Positions 52,985 through 61,080 of a stretch of DNA of 64,000 nt are shown here, one piece after another (the stretch's first letter is position 1; each line of letters begins with the position of its first letter). The stretch comes from Arthrobacter sp. StoSoilB19. GTDB taxonomy: Bacteria > Actinomycetota > Actinomycetes > Actinomycetales > Micrococcaceae. Location of the stretch: NCBI RefSeq assembly GCF_019977275.1, contig NZ_AP024650.1, forward strand, positions 2,852,001 to 2,916,000, written 5' to 3'. The position numbers and the translations under genes are program-made. Under the pieces are notes generated by a model. It did not search any database and had not been told where the DNA came from. It was given only the letters and a program-made list of their open reading frames with translations.

Positions 52985-54490
52985 GTGTCACATCATCGGC
53001 TGGCTCCAAACGTCCATGACCACAGGAACGCCCTGGAAGAGGCGTTGGGCCTGCTGCGCACCGAACTTGAACTGCCGGGACCGTACCCGGCTGAGGCAGT
53101 GGCGGATGCCCGGGCCGCGGTGGCAGCGCTGAGGCTTCCGTCCTATGACCTGACCGCCGTCCAGTTCGTGACCATCGATCCGGCCTCCTCCACGGACCTG
53201 GACCAGGCGGTGTTCATCGAACCGGACGGGAACGGCTACCGGGTAATGTACGCGATCGCCGATGTGCCGGCGTTTGTTGCGCCGGGAGGTCCCCTGGACG
53301 CCGAGACCCGGCGCCGCGGCCAGACGTTCTACGCTCCGGACGGCCGGATTCCGCTGCACCCGGAAGTGATCAGCGAGGGGGCAGGAAGCCTGCTGCCGGG
53401 CCAGGATTGTTCGGCTTTCGTATGGGACTTCACGCTCGACGGCGACGCAACGGTTGTGTCGGTGGGCGTCAGGCGGGCGCGGGTCCGCAGCCGCGACAAG
53501 CTCAGCTACAAGGGTGCGCAGGAAGACCTCGACGCCGGGACGGCCTCGCCGGTGCTGCGGCTCCTCCGCGAGGTGGGCCTGAAGCGGGTGGCCCTGGAGC
53601 GGGAACGCGGCGGGGCCAGCCTCAACATGCCCGAGCAGGAAATTGTCCAGCTGCCCGACGGCGGCTACCGCATTGCTGCCGTACCGCAGCTTCCCGTGGA
53701 GGACTGGAACGCGCAGATTTCCCTGATGACCGGGATGGCCGCCGCGCAGCTCATGCTGGAGGGCAAGGTGGGAATCCTGCGCACCATGCCCGCCCCGGAC
53801 GAACGGTCGCTGAAGCATTTCCGGCTGCAGACCGAGGTGCTGGGCAGGCCCTGGGACGGTGAAGTCAGCTACGGCGAATACCTGCGTTCCCTGGATCCCA
53901 CCGATCCCCGCCAGCTGGCCATCATGCATTCCGCCGGCATGCTGTTCCGGGGCGCCTCCTATACCGCCTTTGACGGAACGGTCCCCGAGGACGGCGTGCA
54001 GTCTGCCATCGGCGCGGCCTATGCCCACACCACCGCGCCGCTCCGCCGCCTGGTGGACCGCTTTGTGCTGGTGATCTGCGAGGCCCTCAGCAATGGCGGG
54101 GATGTTCCGGACTGGGCGCGGGAAGCCCTGCCGCTCCTGCCGGGCATCATGGCCGGATCGGACCAGCTCGCGTCCAGGATGGAACGACTGGCCCTGGACA
54201 CCGTTGAGGCCGCGCTGCTGCTGAACCACATCGGGCAGGAGTTCGATGCGATCGTGATTTCCGGCTCCCGGCCGCAAAACGGAAACGGGAATGGAAACGG
54301 GACCGGGACGGTGAAAAACGGCAACGGGAAGAACGGAAACGGCACCGGAAGTTCGGGCATCATCCAGATTGCCGAGCCCGCGGTCACTGCCCGGTGCGCC
54401 GGCGAGCTGGAGTCGGGTACCAAGGTCCGGGTCCGGCTGGTTTCCTCGGACATCACCACCCGCGAGATCCATTTCGAGCTGATCCCGTAA
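52985..54490 (+). CDS. RNB-domain 3'-5' exoribonuclease (RNase II/R family)
   Basis: Processive RNA-degrading enzyme of 501 aa. The RNB catalytic Asp cluster is in VTIDPASSTDLDQAVFIEPD, followed by YAIADVPAFVAPGGPLD, and AYAHTTAPLRRLVDRFV near the C-terminal part of the domain. The N-terminal cold-shock domains of full-length RNase II/R are absent, so the protein is shorter than the 640-800 aa norm. A 27-residue Asn/Gly/Thr-rich linker (about 432-458) separates RNB from a short S1-like barrel (TKVRVRLVSSDITTREIHFE). The start is GTG at 52985. Confidence 0.88.
   Translation: MSHHRLAPNVHDHRNALEEALGLLRTELELPGPYPAEAVADARAAVAALRLPSYDLTAVQFVTIDPASSTDLDQAVFIEPDGNGYRVMYAIADVPAFVAPGGPLDAETRRRGQTFYAPDGRIPLHPEVISEGAGSLLPGQDCSAFVWDFTLDGDATVVSVGVRRARVRSRDKLSYKGAQEDLDAGTASPVLRLLREVGLKRVALERERGGASLNMPEQEIVQLPDGGYRIAAVPQLPVEDWNAQISLMTGMAAAQLMLEGKVGILRTMPAPDERSLKHFRLQTEVLGRPWDGEVSYGEYLRSLDPTDPRQLAIMHSAGMLFRGASYTAFDGTVPEDGVQSAIGAAYAHTTAPLRRLVDRFVLVICEALSNGGDVPDWAREALPLLPGIMAGSDQLASRMERLALDTVEAALLLNHIGQEFDAIVISGSRPQNGNGNGNGTGTVKNGNGKNGNGTGSSGIIQIAEPAVTARCAGELESGTKVRVRLVSSDITTREIHFELIP
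54277..54357 (+). repeat. Imperfect GGAAAC/AACGGG tandem tract inside the RNB gene
   Basis: A purine-rich tract of about 80 nt built from degenerate 6-nt units (AACGGA, AACGGG, AATGGA) encoding an NG-repeat linker. In-frame slippage would vary linker length without breaking the gene. Confidence 0.6.
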
Positions 54491-54779
54491 GCGGCGGCGG
54501 CCGCGGCAGGCGGGCCGAAACGTGTTTCTGCGACCTTGCAGCTAGACTGAGAGGGTAGAAATGGATGCCCGGTCGTTGATTTCCTTGATTTGAAACCAAC
54601 AAGCCCGCCCCTACGCGATCTTGAGATTTGCCCGTTGGTCACCAGTGCCAGCATTAGATAGCCCGCGATCGGCTTCCACTGGAATCGCTTGCGCGCCTGA
54701 GCGTGCTCCGGAACGGCCAGTCCTGGCCGGCCCGTTGAGCAGGCAGCGCCATTGCCCAAATGAATAAGGAAACTCCCCC
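54491..54779 (+). promoter_or_regulatory. Long leader of the DEAD-box helicase gene
   Basis: 289 nt without a gene. TAGACT at 54543-54548 is a possible -10 box, giving a leader of about 225 nt. A small hairpin CGGCCA-GTCC-TGGCCG lies at 54714-54729. The ribosome site AAGGAAA is next to the start. Long structured leaders are common for cold-inducible RNA helicases; here that is an inference. Confidence 0.4.
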
Positions 54780-56480
54780 GTGAGTGAATTGCATACCCAC
54801 CAGCTCCTGAGCGATGAGACCGGCACGGAAACCATCGAGCCGGAAGAAACCATCATCTCCGACGAGACCCCGCACGAGATCGCGGAGAAGTCTTTTGCCG
54901 ACTACAACGTCCGCGAGGACATCGTGGAATCCCTGGCTGACGCCGGGATCACCCACCCGTTCCCCATCCAGGCCATGACCCTTCCGGTGGCGCTGGGCGG
55001 CCACGACATCATCGGCCAGGCCAAGACGGGCACCGGCAAGACCCTGGGCTTCGGCATCCCCGCACTGCAGCGGGTCATCGGGCAGGACGACCCCGGCTAC
55101 GCCAAGCTGGCCGTCCCGGGAGCCCCGCAGGCCCTGGTCATCGTCCCCACCCGCGAACTGGCGGTGCAGGTGGCCGGTGACCTGGTGACCGCTTCCCGGA
55201 AGCGCAACGCGAGGATCGCCACCATTTACGGCGGCCGCGCCTACGAGCCCCAGGTGGAGGCCCTCAAGCAGGGCGTCGAGGTTGTGGTGGGTACCCCCGG
55301 CCGGCTGATCGACCTTTTCAAGCAAAAGCACCTGAGCCTGAAGAACGTCAAGATCGTGGTGCTGGACGAAGCTGACGAGATGCTGGACCTTGGCTTCCTG
55401 CCGGATGTCGAGACCCTCATCGCGGCAACTCCCGCAGTTCGCCAGACGCTCCTGTTCTCCGCCACCATGCCCGGTCCGGTCATCGCCATGGCCCGCCGCT
55501 ACATGACCCAGCCCACGCACATCCGCGCAGCGGACCCCGAGGACGAGGGCCTGACCAAGCGCGATATCCGCCAGCTGATCTACCGTGCGCACAGCATGGA
55601 CAAGATCGAAGTGGTGGCACGCATCCTGCAGGCCCGCGGCCGCGGACGGACCATCATCTTCACCAAGACCAAGCGCACCGCCGCAAAGGTGGCCGAGGAA
55701 CTGGTGGACCGCGGCTTCGCTGCCGCTGCCATCCACGGTGACCTGGGGCAGGGCGCCCGTGAACAGGCACTGCGGGCATTCCGCAACAACAAGGTGGACG
55801 TCCTGGTGGCCACCGATGTCGCGGCGCGCGGCATCGACGTCGAGGACGTCACCCACGTGATCAACTACCAGTGCGTGGAAGACGAAAAGATCTACCTGCA
55901 CCGGGTGGGCCGCACCGGCCGCGCGGGCAACAAGGGCACCGCTGTCACGTTCGTTGACTGGGACGATGTTCCCCGCTGGGTGCTGATCAACAAGGCGCTG
56001 GGACTCAACGTGCCCGAACCTGTCGAAACCTACTCCTCCTCGCCGCACCTCTTCGCGGACCTCGACATCCCCGTGGGGACCAAGGGCCGGCTGCCGCGTG
56101 ACAAGCGGACCCTGGCTGGCGTCGACGCCGAGGTGCTTGAGGACCTGGGCGAAACCGGCAAGAAGAACAGCCGCAGCGGCAGCCGCGACGGCGGCCGGTC
56201 CCGGGAACGGGACGGCCGTGGGCGGGAAAGCCGCACTGGCAGCCGCGAAGGTTCCCGCAGCGAAGGAAGCCGCAGCGGCGGCGACACCGCGCGCAGCGGC
56301 GAGCGCCGCCGTCGGACGCCGGACTCCGCCGCCGCTCCCGCGGCCGAGGCTGCCGCACCCGCAACGGGCGGCGAACAGCCTTCACGCACCCGCAGGCCCC
56401 GGACCCGCACCCGCCGCCGCAACGGCGAAGTGGTGGCAGGCGCCGACACGGGCACGCAGCCTGGCACGTCAGAGGGCTAA
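54780..56480 (+). CDS. DEAD-box ATP-dependent RNA helicase
   Basis: RNA helicase of 566 aa. Core motifs: Q-motif region ITHPFPIQAMTLPVAL, Walker A AKTGTGKTLGFGIP, PTRELAVQV, motif II VVLDEADEMLDLGF, SAT in LLFSATMPGPV, ATDVAARGIDVEDVTHV and HRVGRTGRAGNKG. The last 110 residues are an Arg/Ser/Gly-rich disordered tail (GGRSRERDGRGRESRTG) typical of RNA-binding extensions. The GTG at 54780 has AAGGAAA upstream. A methyltransferase gene begins 8 nt after its stop, so the two are likely co-transcribed. RhlE/CsdA-like; subfamily not certain. Confidence 0.94.
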   Translation: MSELHTHQLLSDETGTETIEPEETIISDETPHEIAEKSFADYNVREDIVESLADAGITHPFPIQAMTLPVALGGHDIIGQAKTGTGKTLGFGIPALQRVIGQDDPGYAKLAVPGAPQALVIVPTRELAVQVAGDLVTASRKRNARIATIYGGRAYEPQVEALKQGVEVVVGTPGRLIDLFKQKHLSLKNVKIVVLDEADEMLDLGFLPDVETLIAATPAVRQTLLFSATMPGPVIAMARRYMTQPTHIRAADPEDEGLTKRDIRQLIYRAHSMDKIEVVARILQARGRGRTIIFTKTKRTAAKVAEELVDRGFAAAAIHGDLGQGAREQALRAFRNNKVDVLVATDVAARGIDVEDVTHVINYQCVEDEKIYLHRVGRTGRAGNKGTAVTFVDWDDVPRWVLINKALGLNVPEPVETYSSSPHLFADLDIPVGTKGRLPRDKRTLAGVDAEVLEDLGETGKKNSRSGSRDGGRSRERDGRGRESRTGSREGSRSEGSRSGGDTARSGERRRRTPDSAAAPAAEAAAPATGGEQPSRTRRPRTRTRRRNGEVVAGADTGTQPGTSEG

Positions 56481-56488
56481 CTGCCCCG

Positions 56489-57361
56489 ATGACTGACACT
56501 GTTTGGGCGCCGGACGGCGGCAGCCTGGTGGTACACGCTGACAACGCGGAGTACCTCCCCACGCTGCCGGACGGCGCCTTCACACTGATTTACGTGGACC
56601 CGCCCTTCAACACGGGCAGGCCGCAGCTGCGCCAGGAAACCAGGATGGTGGTTAACGCCGGCGGCAGCGGGGACCGCGTGGGCTTCAAGGGCCGCTCCTA
56701 CGACACCATCAAGGGCGCCCTGCACCGCTACGATGACGCGTTCAGCGACTACTGGTCCTTCCTGGAACCCCGGCTGGTGGAGGCATGGCGCCTGCTGGCC
56801 GACGACGGAACCCTCTACCTGCACCTGGACTACCGCGAGGTGCACTACGCCAAAGTGATGCTTGATGCGATCTTTGGCCGCGAATGCTTCCTGAACGAGA
56901 TCATCTGGGCCTACGACTACGGCGCGCGGGCCAAAAACCGGTGGCCCACCAAGCACGACAACATCCTGGTGTACGTCAAGAACCCGGCGAAGTACCACTT
57001 CGACAGCGCCGAGGTGGACCGCGAGCCGTACATGGCGCCTGGATTGGTAACGCCTGCCAAGCGCGAGCTGGGAAAGCTGCCCACCGACGTCTGGTGGCAC
57101 ACCATCGTCTCACCCACCGGCAAGGAGAAGACCGGTTACCCCACGCAGAAGCCGGAGGGCCTGGTCAGGCGGGTGGTGGCCGCCTCGAGCCGGCCCGGTG
57201 ACTGGTGCCTGGACTTCTTCGCCGGCTCCGGAACGCTGGGGGCCGTTGCCGCCAAGCTTGGCCGGAAGTTCGTGTGCGTGGACCAGAATCAGCCCGCCAT
57301 TGACATCATGGCCAAGCGGCTGGGCGCGCACGCCACCCTTGCCTCGTTCCAGCCCAGCTAG
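56489..57361 (+). CDS. Orphan site-specific DNA methyltransferase (beta-class, probably N6-adenine)
   Basis: DNA methyltransferase of 290 aa. Motif IV DPPFNTG comes first (LIYVDPPFNTG, about residues 36-41) and the SAM-binding motif I (DFFAGSGTLGAVAAKLG) comes near the C-terminus, the order of beta-class enzymes. DPPF favours adenine N6 methylation. The target-recognition region lies between them and includes EIIWAYDYGARAKNRWPTKH. No restriction endonuclease or specificity subunit is nearby, so it is a solitary, possibly regulatory, methylase. Its stop overlaps the converging PHP gene's stop. Confidence 0.88.
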   Translation: MTDTVWAPDGGSLVVHADNAEYLPTLPDGAFTLIYVDPPFNTGRPQLRQETRMVVNAGGSGDRVGFKGRSYDTIKGALHRYDDAFSDYWSFLEPRLVEAWRLLADDGTLYLHLDYREVHYAKVMLDAIFGRECFLNEIIWAYDYGARAKNRWPTKHDNILVYVKNPAKYHFDSAEVDREPYMAPGLVTPAKRELGKLPTDVWWHTIVSPTGKEKTGYPTQKPEGLVRRVVAASSRPGDWCLDFFAGSGTLGAVAAKLGRKFVCVDQNQPAIDIMAKRLGAHATLASFQPS

Positions 57362-58206
57362 GGCCGGACGACGGCGGCTCCCGTGCCGAGTGCCTCGATC
57401 CGCGCGAGCATGTCGGGTGCCGTGAGGTTTTCGCCGAGCAGGTTGGGCTTGCCGGTGCCGTGGTAGTCGGAGGAACCGGTAATCAGCAGGCCGTGTTTGG
57501 CCGCGAGCCTGCGCAGGAAGTCCCGGCCCTCTTCCGGGTTGTCCCGGTGGTCGATCTCCAGGCCGGCCAGCCCGGCGTCGATCATGTCGCGGTAGGTCCG
57601 CTCCCCCACGATCCGTCCCCGTGCGGACGCCACAGGGTGGGCGAACACGGGCACGCCGCCGGCGGCACGGACAAGTTCGACGGCGGTGGCCGGGTCCGGA
57701 GCATAGTGCGGGATGAAGTACCGGGACCGGGAGGTGAGGATGGAGGCGAAGGCTTCCGAACGGTCCTCCACCACGCCCGCCGCGACGAGGGCGTCTGCGA
57801 TGTGCGGCCGTCCGAGGGTGGCGCCGGGTGCCACGTGGTGGATCACGTCATCCCACGTCAGCGGGTAGTCCTCCGCCAGGATGGTGACCATCCGTTCGGC
57901 CCTGGTGAGGCGGGAATCCTTGGCCTTGGTGATTTCCTCCAGGAGGCCGGGATGGGTGGGATCATGCAGATAGCTCAGCAGGTGGACGCTGATGCCCTCC
58001 TCCGTCCGGCATGAAACCTCCATGCCCGGTACCAGTGCCACCCCGCAGGTTGCTGCGGCCGCTGCCGCCTCCGCCCAGCCTGCCGTGGAGTCGTGGTCGG
58101 TCAGGGCCACCACATCAAGGCCGGCACGCGCGGCCGACGCCATGACATCGGCGGGCGTTTCGGTACCGTCGGAAACATTGGAGTGGGCATGCAGGTCAAT
58201 CCTCAC
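57358..58206 (-). CDS. PHP-domain phosphoesterase (TrpH/YciV-RNase AM-like)
   Basis: Metal-dependent phosphoesterase of 282 aa. PHP motifs: RIDLHAHSNVSDGTETPADV, VALTDHDSTAGW, and a later ITGSSDYHGTGKPNLLGE. Relatives hydrolyse 3',5'-bisphosphonucleotides and degrade short RNA 5'-3'. The start GTG at 58206 gives the family N-terminus; the GTG at 58227 would add seven residues. Its terminal TAG shares CTAG with the methyltransferase stop. A separate minus-strand unit between two plus-strand genes. Confidence 0.86.
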   Translation of the reverse strand: MRIDLHAHSNVSDGTETPADVMASAARAGLDVVALTDHDSTAGWAEAAAAAATCGVALVPGMEVSCRTEEGISVHLLSYLHDPTHPGLLEEITKAKDSRLTRAERMVTILAEDYPLTWDDVIHHVAPGATLGRPHIADALVAAGVVEDRSEAFASILTSRSRYFIPHYAPDPATAVELVRAAGGVPVFAHPVASARGRIVGERTYRDMIDAGLAGLEIDHRDNPEEGRDFLRRLAAKHGLLITGSSDYHGTGKPNLLGENLTAPDMLARIEALGTGAAVVRP

Positions 58207-58274
58207 TGGTCCAGCGTAGTGGACCACGGCCCCGGGACCCGGCTGTCCTGTTCGCTTAGCCGGGATGCTGGTGA

Positions 58275-58280
58275 GACGAT
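58275..58280 (+). promoter_or_regulatory. Weak -10-like box (GACGAT) for pepP
   Basis: GACGAT ends 6 nt before the GTG at 58287; it has the conserved A2 and T6 but not T1. It is included because the spacing repeats that of other genes in the window. Confidence 0.3.
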
Positions 58281-58286
58281 GGTGCC

Positions 58287-59861
58287 GTGAACGATGCCGA
58301 AAACACCCAGAACTCTGCTTCCCAGCCGTTGGAGGAGCGCGTCAACAACCGCTCGCAGCGGCCCAGTTCCAACGCTTTCAAGGCCTTCATGGCCAGCAAC
58401 TGGGCGCCGTCCAGCCAGGAGCTTCCGCAGCGGGACGCCGTCGCCGGATACGCCGCTGCCCGGCGCAAGGCGATCTCCGCCCTGTTCAACGGCGAACGCC
58501 TGATCATCCCCGCGGGGCCCCTGAAAGTCCGTTCCAACGACTGCGACTACCGCTTCCGCCCGCACTCCGGCTTCGCCCACCTGACCGGGCTGGGCCTGGA
58601 CCACGAACCGGATGCCGTCCTGATCCTGGAACCCGTGGCAGAAGGAACGGGCGACGACGGCGGGAACCACCGCGCGACGCTGTACTTCCGGCCGCTGGCC
58701 GGCAGGGACACCGAACAGTTCTACGCCGATTCCCGCTCCGGCGAGTTCTGGATTGGGGCCCGCCCCACCCTGGAGGAATTCGAGGCCCGCCTGGGACTGG
58801 CCACCGCGCACATCGACCAACTGGAAACGGCCATCACCAAGGATGTGGGCGCCCCGGAGATCGGCGGAATCTCCATCCGCCTGGTCCGCAAAGTGGACGA
58901 GAACATTGACGCACTGGTGGACACGGCCCGGTACAACACGGCCAGGGACCCTGAGAACCTGGACCTTGGCGTCCTTGATGCCCTGGACGAAAAGCTCAGT
59001 GAGGCCCTTTCCGAACTGCGCCTGCTCAAGGATGAGTGGGAAATCGAGGAAATGAAGATCGCGGTGGCGGCCACCGTCGAAGGCTTCGAAGAAGTGGTCA
59101 AGGCCCTTCCGCGGGCACTGACGCATGCCCGCGGCGAGCGGGTGGTGGAGGGAGCCTTCTTCGCCCGCGCCCGCGAAGTGGGCAACGAACTGGGTTACGA
59201 CACCATCGCAGCATCCGGCAACAACGCCACCGTGCTGCACTGGACCCGCAACACCGGACGCATCCACGCCGGCGAGCTCCTGCTCCTGGACGCCGGTGTC
59301 GAGGCCGACTCGCTCTACACAGCAGACATCACCCGGACGCTTCCGGCCAGCGGCACCTTCAGCGACATCCAGCGCAAGGTCTACCAGGCAGTCCTCGATG
59401 CTGCCGACGCCGGGTTCGCCGCTGCCCGGCCGGGAACCAAGTTCCGTGACATCCACACCGCCGCCACCACCGTGCTGGCAGAACGCCTGGCCGAATGGGA
59501 CATCCTGCCGGTCAGCGTGGAGGAGGCCATCAGCCCCGAGGGGCAGCAGCACCGCCGGTGGATGCCGCACGGCACCAGCCACCACCTGGGACTGGACGTG
59601 CACGACTGCGCGCAGGCCAAACGCGAACTCTACCTGGACGGCATCCTCACCGAAGGCATGGTCTTCACCATCGAACCGGGCCTGTACTTCAAGAAGGAAG
59701 ACCTGGCAATTCCCGAGGAATACCGCGGCATCGGCATCAGGATCGAGGACGACATCCTCATGACCGCTGACGGCCCCGTGAACCTCAGTGCCGCCCTGCC
59801 GCGGAAACCGGAAGACGTGGAGGACTGGATGGCCGGCATCTACCGGACCGAAGAAGCCTGA
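58287..59861 (+). CDS. pepP: Xaa-Pro aminopeptidase (aminopeptidase P, M24B)
   Basis: Cytoplasmic metallopeptidase of 524 aa removing N-terminal residues before proline. An N-terminal creatinase-like domain (RLIIPAGPLKVRSNDCDYRF) precedes the pita-bread catalytic domain. Metal ligands are visible: Asp in LLLDAGVEADSLY and ADITRTLP, His in MPHGTSHHLGLDVHDC, and Glu in VFTIEPGLYFK and IRIEDDILMT. Length is slightly above the usual 440-480 because of a 40-residue N-terminal stretch. The start is GTG at 58287. A strong terminator follows. Confidence 0.94.
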   Translation: MNDAENTQNSASQPLEERVNNRSQRPSSNAFKAFMASNWAPSSQELPQRDAVAGYAAARRKAISALFNGERLIIPAGPLKVRSNDCDYRFRPHSGFAHLTGLGLDHEPDAVLILEPVAEGTGDDGGNHRATLYFRPLAGRDTEQFYADSRSGEFWIGARPTLEEFEARLGLATAHIDQLETAITKDVGAPEIGGISIRLVRKVDENIDALVDTARYNTARDPENLDLGVLDALDEKLSEALSELRLLKDEWEIEEMKIAVAATVEGFEEVVKALPRALTHARGERVVEGAFFARAREVGNELGYDTIAASGNNATVLHWTRNTGRIHAGELLLLDAGVEADSLYTADITRTLPASGTFSDIQRKVYQAVLDAADAGFAAARPGTKFRDIHTAATTVLAERLAEWDILPVSVEEAISPEGQQHRRWMPHGTSHHLGLDVHDCAQAKRELYLDGILTEGMVFTIEPGLYFKKEDLAIPEEYRGIGIRIEDDILMTADGPVNLSAALPRKPEDVEDWMAGIYRTEEA

Positions 59862-59876
59862 CCCCGGCCGGAAACA

Positions 59877-59923
59877 GCAAAGAGCGGGGCCGCCGGATTC
59901 GTTCCGGCGGTCCCGCTCTTTGC
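59877..59923. terminator. Intrinsic terminator after pepP
   Basis: A 20-bp stem GCAAAGAGCGGG-CCGCCGG with partner CCGGCGG-CCCGCTCTTTGC and a 7-nt loop, one mismatch. T-rich edges on both sides let it serve pepP and the converging general-stress gene. Confidence 0.85.
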
Positions 59924-60001
59924 GTTGGCGCTCCCAGGTTTCCTTGGCTTACAGGCTTCCCTGGCTTTCAGGCTTCCTGGACCTTGGCTGCTCCGGCCGT
60001 C

Positions 60002-61003
60002 CTACTCCCGGTGGTCGCCGTGGTGCTGGTCCCCGTCCTGGCCATGCCGGGCGTCGGGTTGGTGTTCCGCGTTCTGTCCTGGCGCAGGCTGTCGGGGATC
60101 TGGCTGTCCTGGCCCTGGCTGTCCGGCGCCGGGACCCTGCGGCAGGCGCACGCCGTACTGCGGGCGGCCATCCGGCAGGTCCGGGTAGCGGACGGCCCGG
60201 ACCGGGCTTGCCGGCTGCGCCGGCTGGTGCTGGCCGCCGTCGTATTGCTGCCCGCCGTGCTGCTGCCCACTGTGCTGCTGGCCGGCGTCGCCTGCGTAGC
60301 CACTTCCGTCCTGGGCTGATCCGTCGTGTGCTGATCCATCCTCGGCGGCTGTGCCGGCGGACCGCTGGCCGTAGGGATCGTTCCATCCGGCGGGACGGGC
60401 AGGGCCCTGCTGCTGCCCCGGCTGCTGCTGGTGCTGGTACGGCTGGTTGTAGTAGTCGTGCTGTGTGTACGGCCGCTGGCCCGCTGCCGCGTCCGAACGC
60501 GTCATGGGCAGCTGCTGCAGCAGGCGCCGCGCCTCGTGGGCGGCCTCCGGCGCAACGATCACGTCGTAGCTCGTTGCCACCACCTGGCTGGTGGACGTGA
60601 AGTCCCGCTTGCCGCGCTGCATGGCGTACGTGACAATGCCGAAGAGCATGAAGAACGCCGCACCCATCAGCACCGACGTCATGATCGAGAAGTAGCCGGG
60701 CGAGGGTGCGAAGAAGGACAGCATGACGCCGACGAACAGGCCGAACCACATGCCGCTCAACGCCCCCGACAGCGCCACCCGGGGGTAGCTGAGACGCCCC
60801 GTGACCCGCTCCACCATCTTCAGTTCATTGCCCACGATGGAGACCATCTGGACCGGGAACTGCTGGTCCGCCAGGTAGTCAACCGCTTTTTGGGCGTCGA
60901 GGTAGGAAGTGTAGGAGCCAACGGTGTCGCCGGTGGGAACAGCCCGGGCATCGTCCGGTCCGTTCGCGGCGCCGGCCCTGGGAGGACCAAAAATGTTCGA
61001 CAT
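60002..61003 (-). CDS. General stress protein (YflT-like domain) with membrane helices and Q/G-rich tail
   Basis: Protein of 333 aa. Residues 25-80 form the general-stress/YflT-like domain (VGSYTSYLDAQKAVDYLADQ, FPVQMVSIVGNELKMVERV). Two transmembrane segments follow (ALSGALSGMWFGLFVGVMLSF and MTSVLMGAAFFMLFGIVTYA). The C-terminal 160 residues are a Gln/Gly/His/Pro-rich disordered tail. The start ATG at 61003 (SNIFGPPRAG) is preferred over 61021 and 61024. Divergent from the MgtE_N gene. The molecular role is unknown. Confidence 0.8.
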   Translation of the reverse strand: MSNIFGPPRAGAANGPDDARAVPTGDTVGSYTSYLDAQKAVDYLADQQFPVQMVSIVGNELKMVERVTGRLSYPRVALSGALSGMWFGLFVGVMLSFFAPSPGYFSIMTSVLMGAAFFMLFGIVTYAMQRGKRDFTSTSQVVATSYDVIVAPEAAHEARRLLQQLPMTRSDAAAGQRPYTQHDYYNQPYQHQQQPGQQQGPARPAGWNDPYGQRSAGTAAEDGSAHDGSAQDGSGYAGDAGQQHSGQQHGGQQYDGGQHQPAQPASPVRAVRYPDLPDGRPQYGVRLPQGPGAGQPGPGQPDPRQPAPGQNAEHQPDARHGQDGDQHHGDHRE

Positions 61004-61068
61004 AACCCCATTCTTGCCCATCAAGGTGGGTGCTGCCTGTAAATTCAGCTAAAAGAGAGCAGACTCGG

Positions 61069-61074
61069 TAGCCT
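61069..61074 (+). promoter_or_regulatory. -10 box (TAGCCT) for the MgtE_N/CBS gene
   Basis: TAGCCT ends 6 nt before the GTG at 61081. The spacing favours that GTG over the adjacent GTG at 61078. Confidence 0.45.
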
Positions 61075-61080
61075 GTAGTG

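Noticed and set aside
58203..59603. 466-codon minus-strand frame across pepP
   Set aside because: Shadow of pepP; no family features and an unnatural composition.
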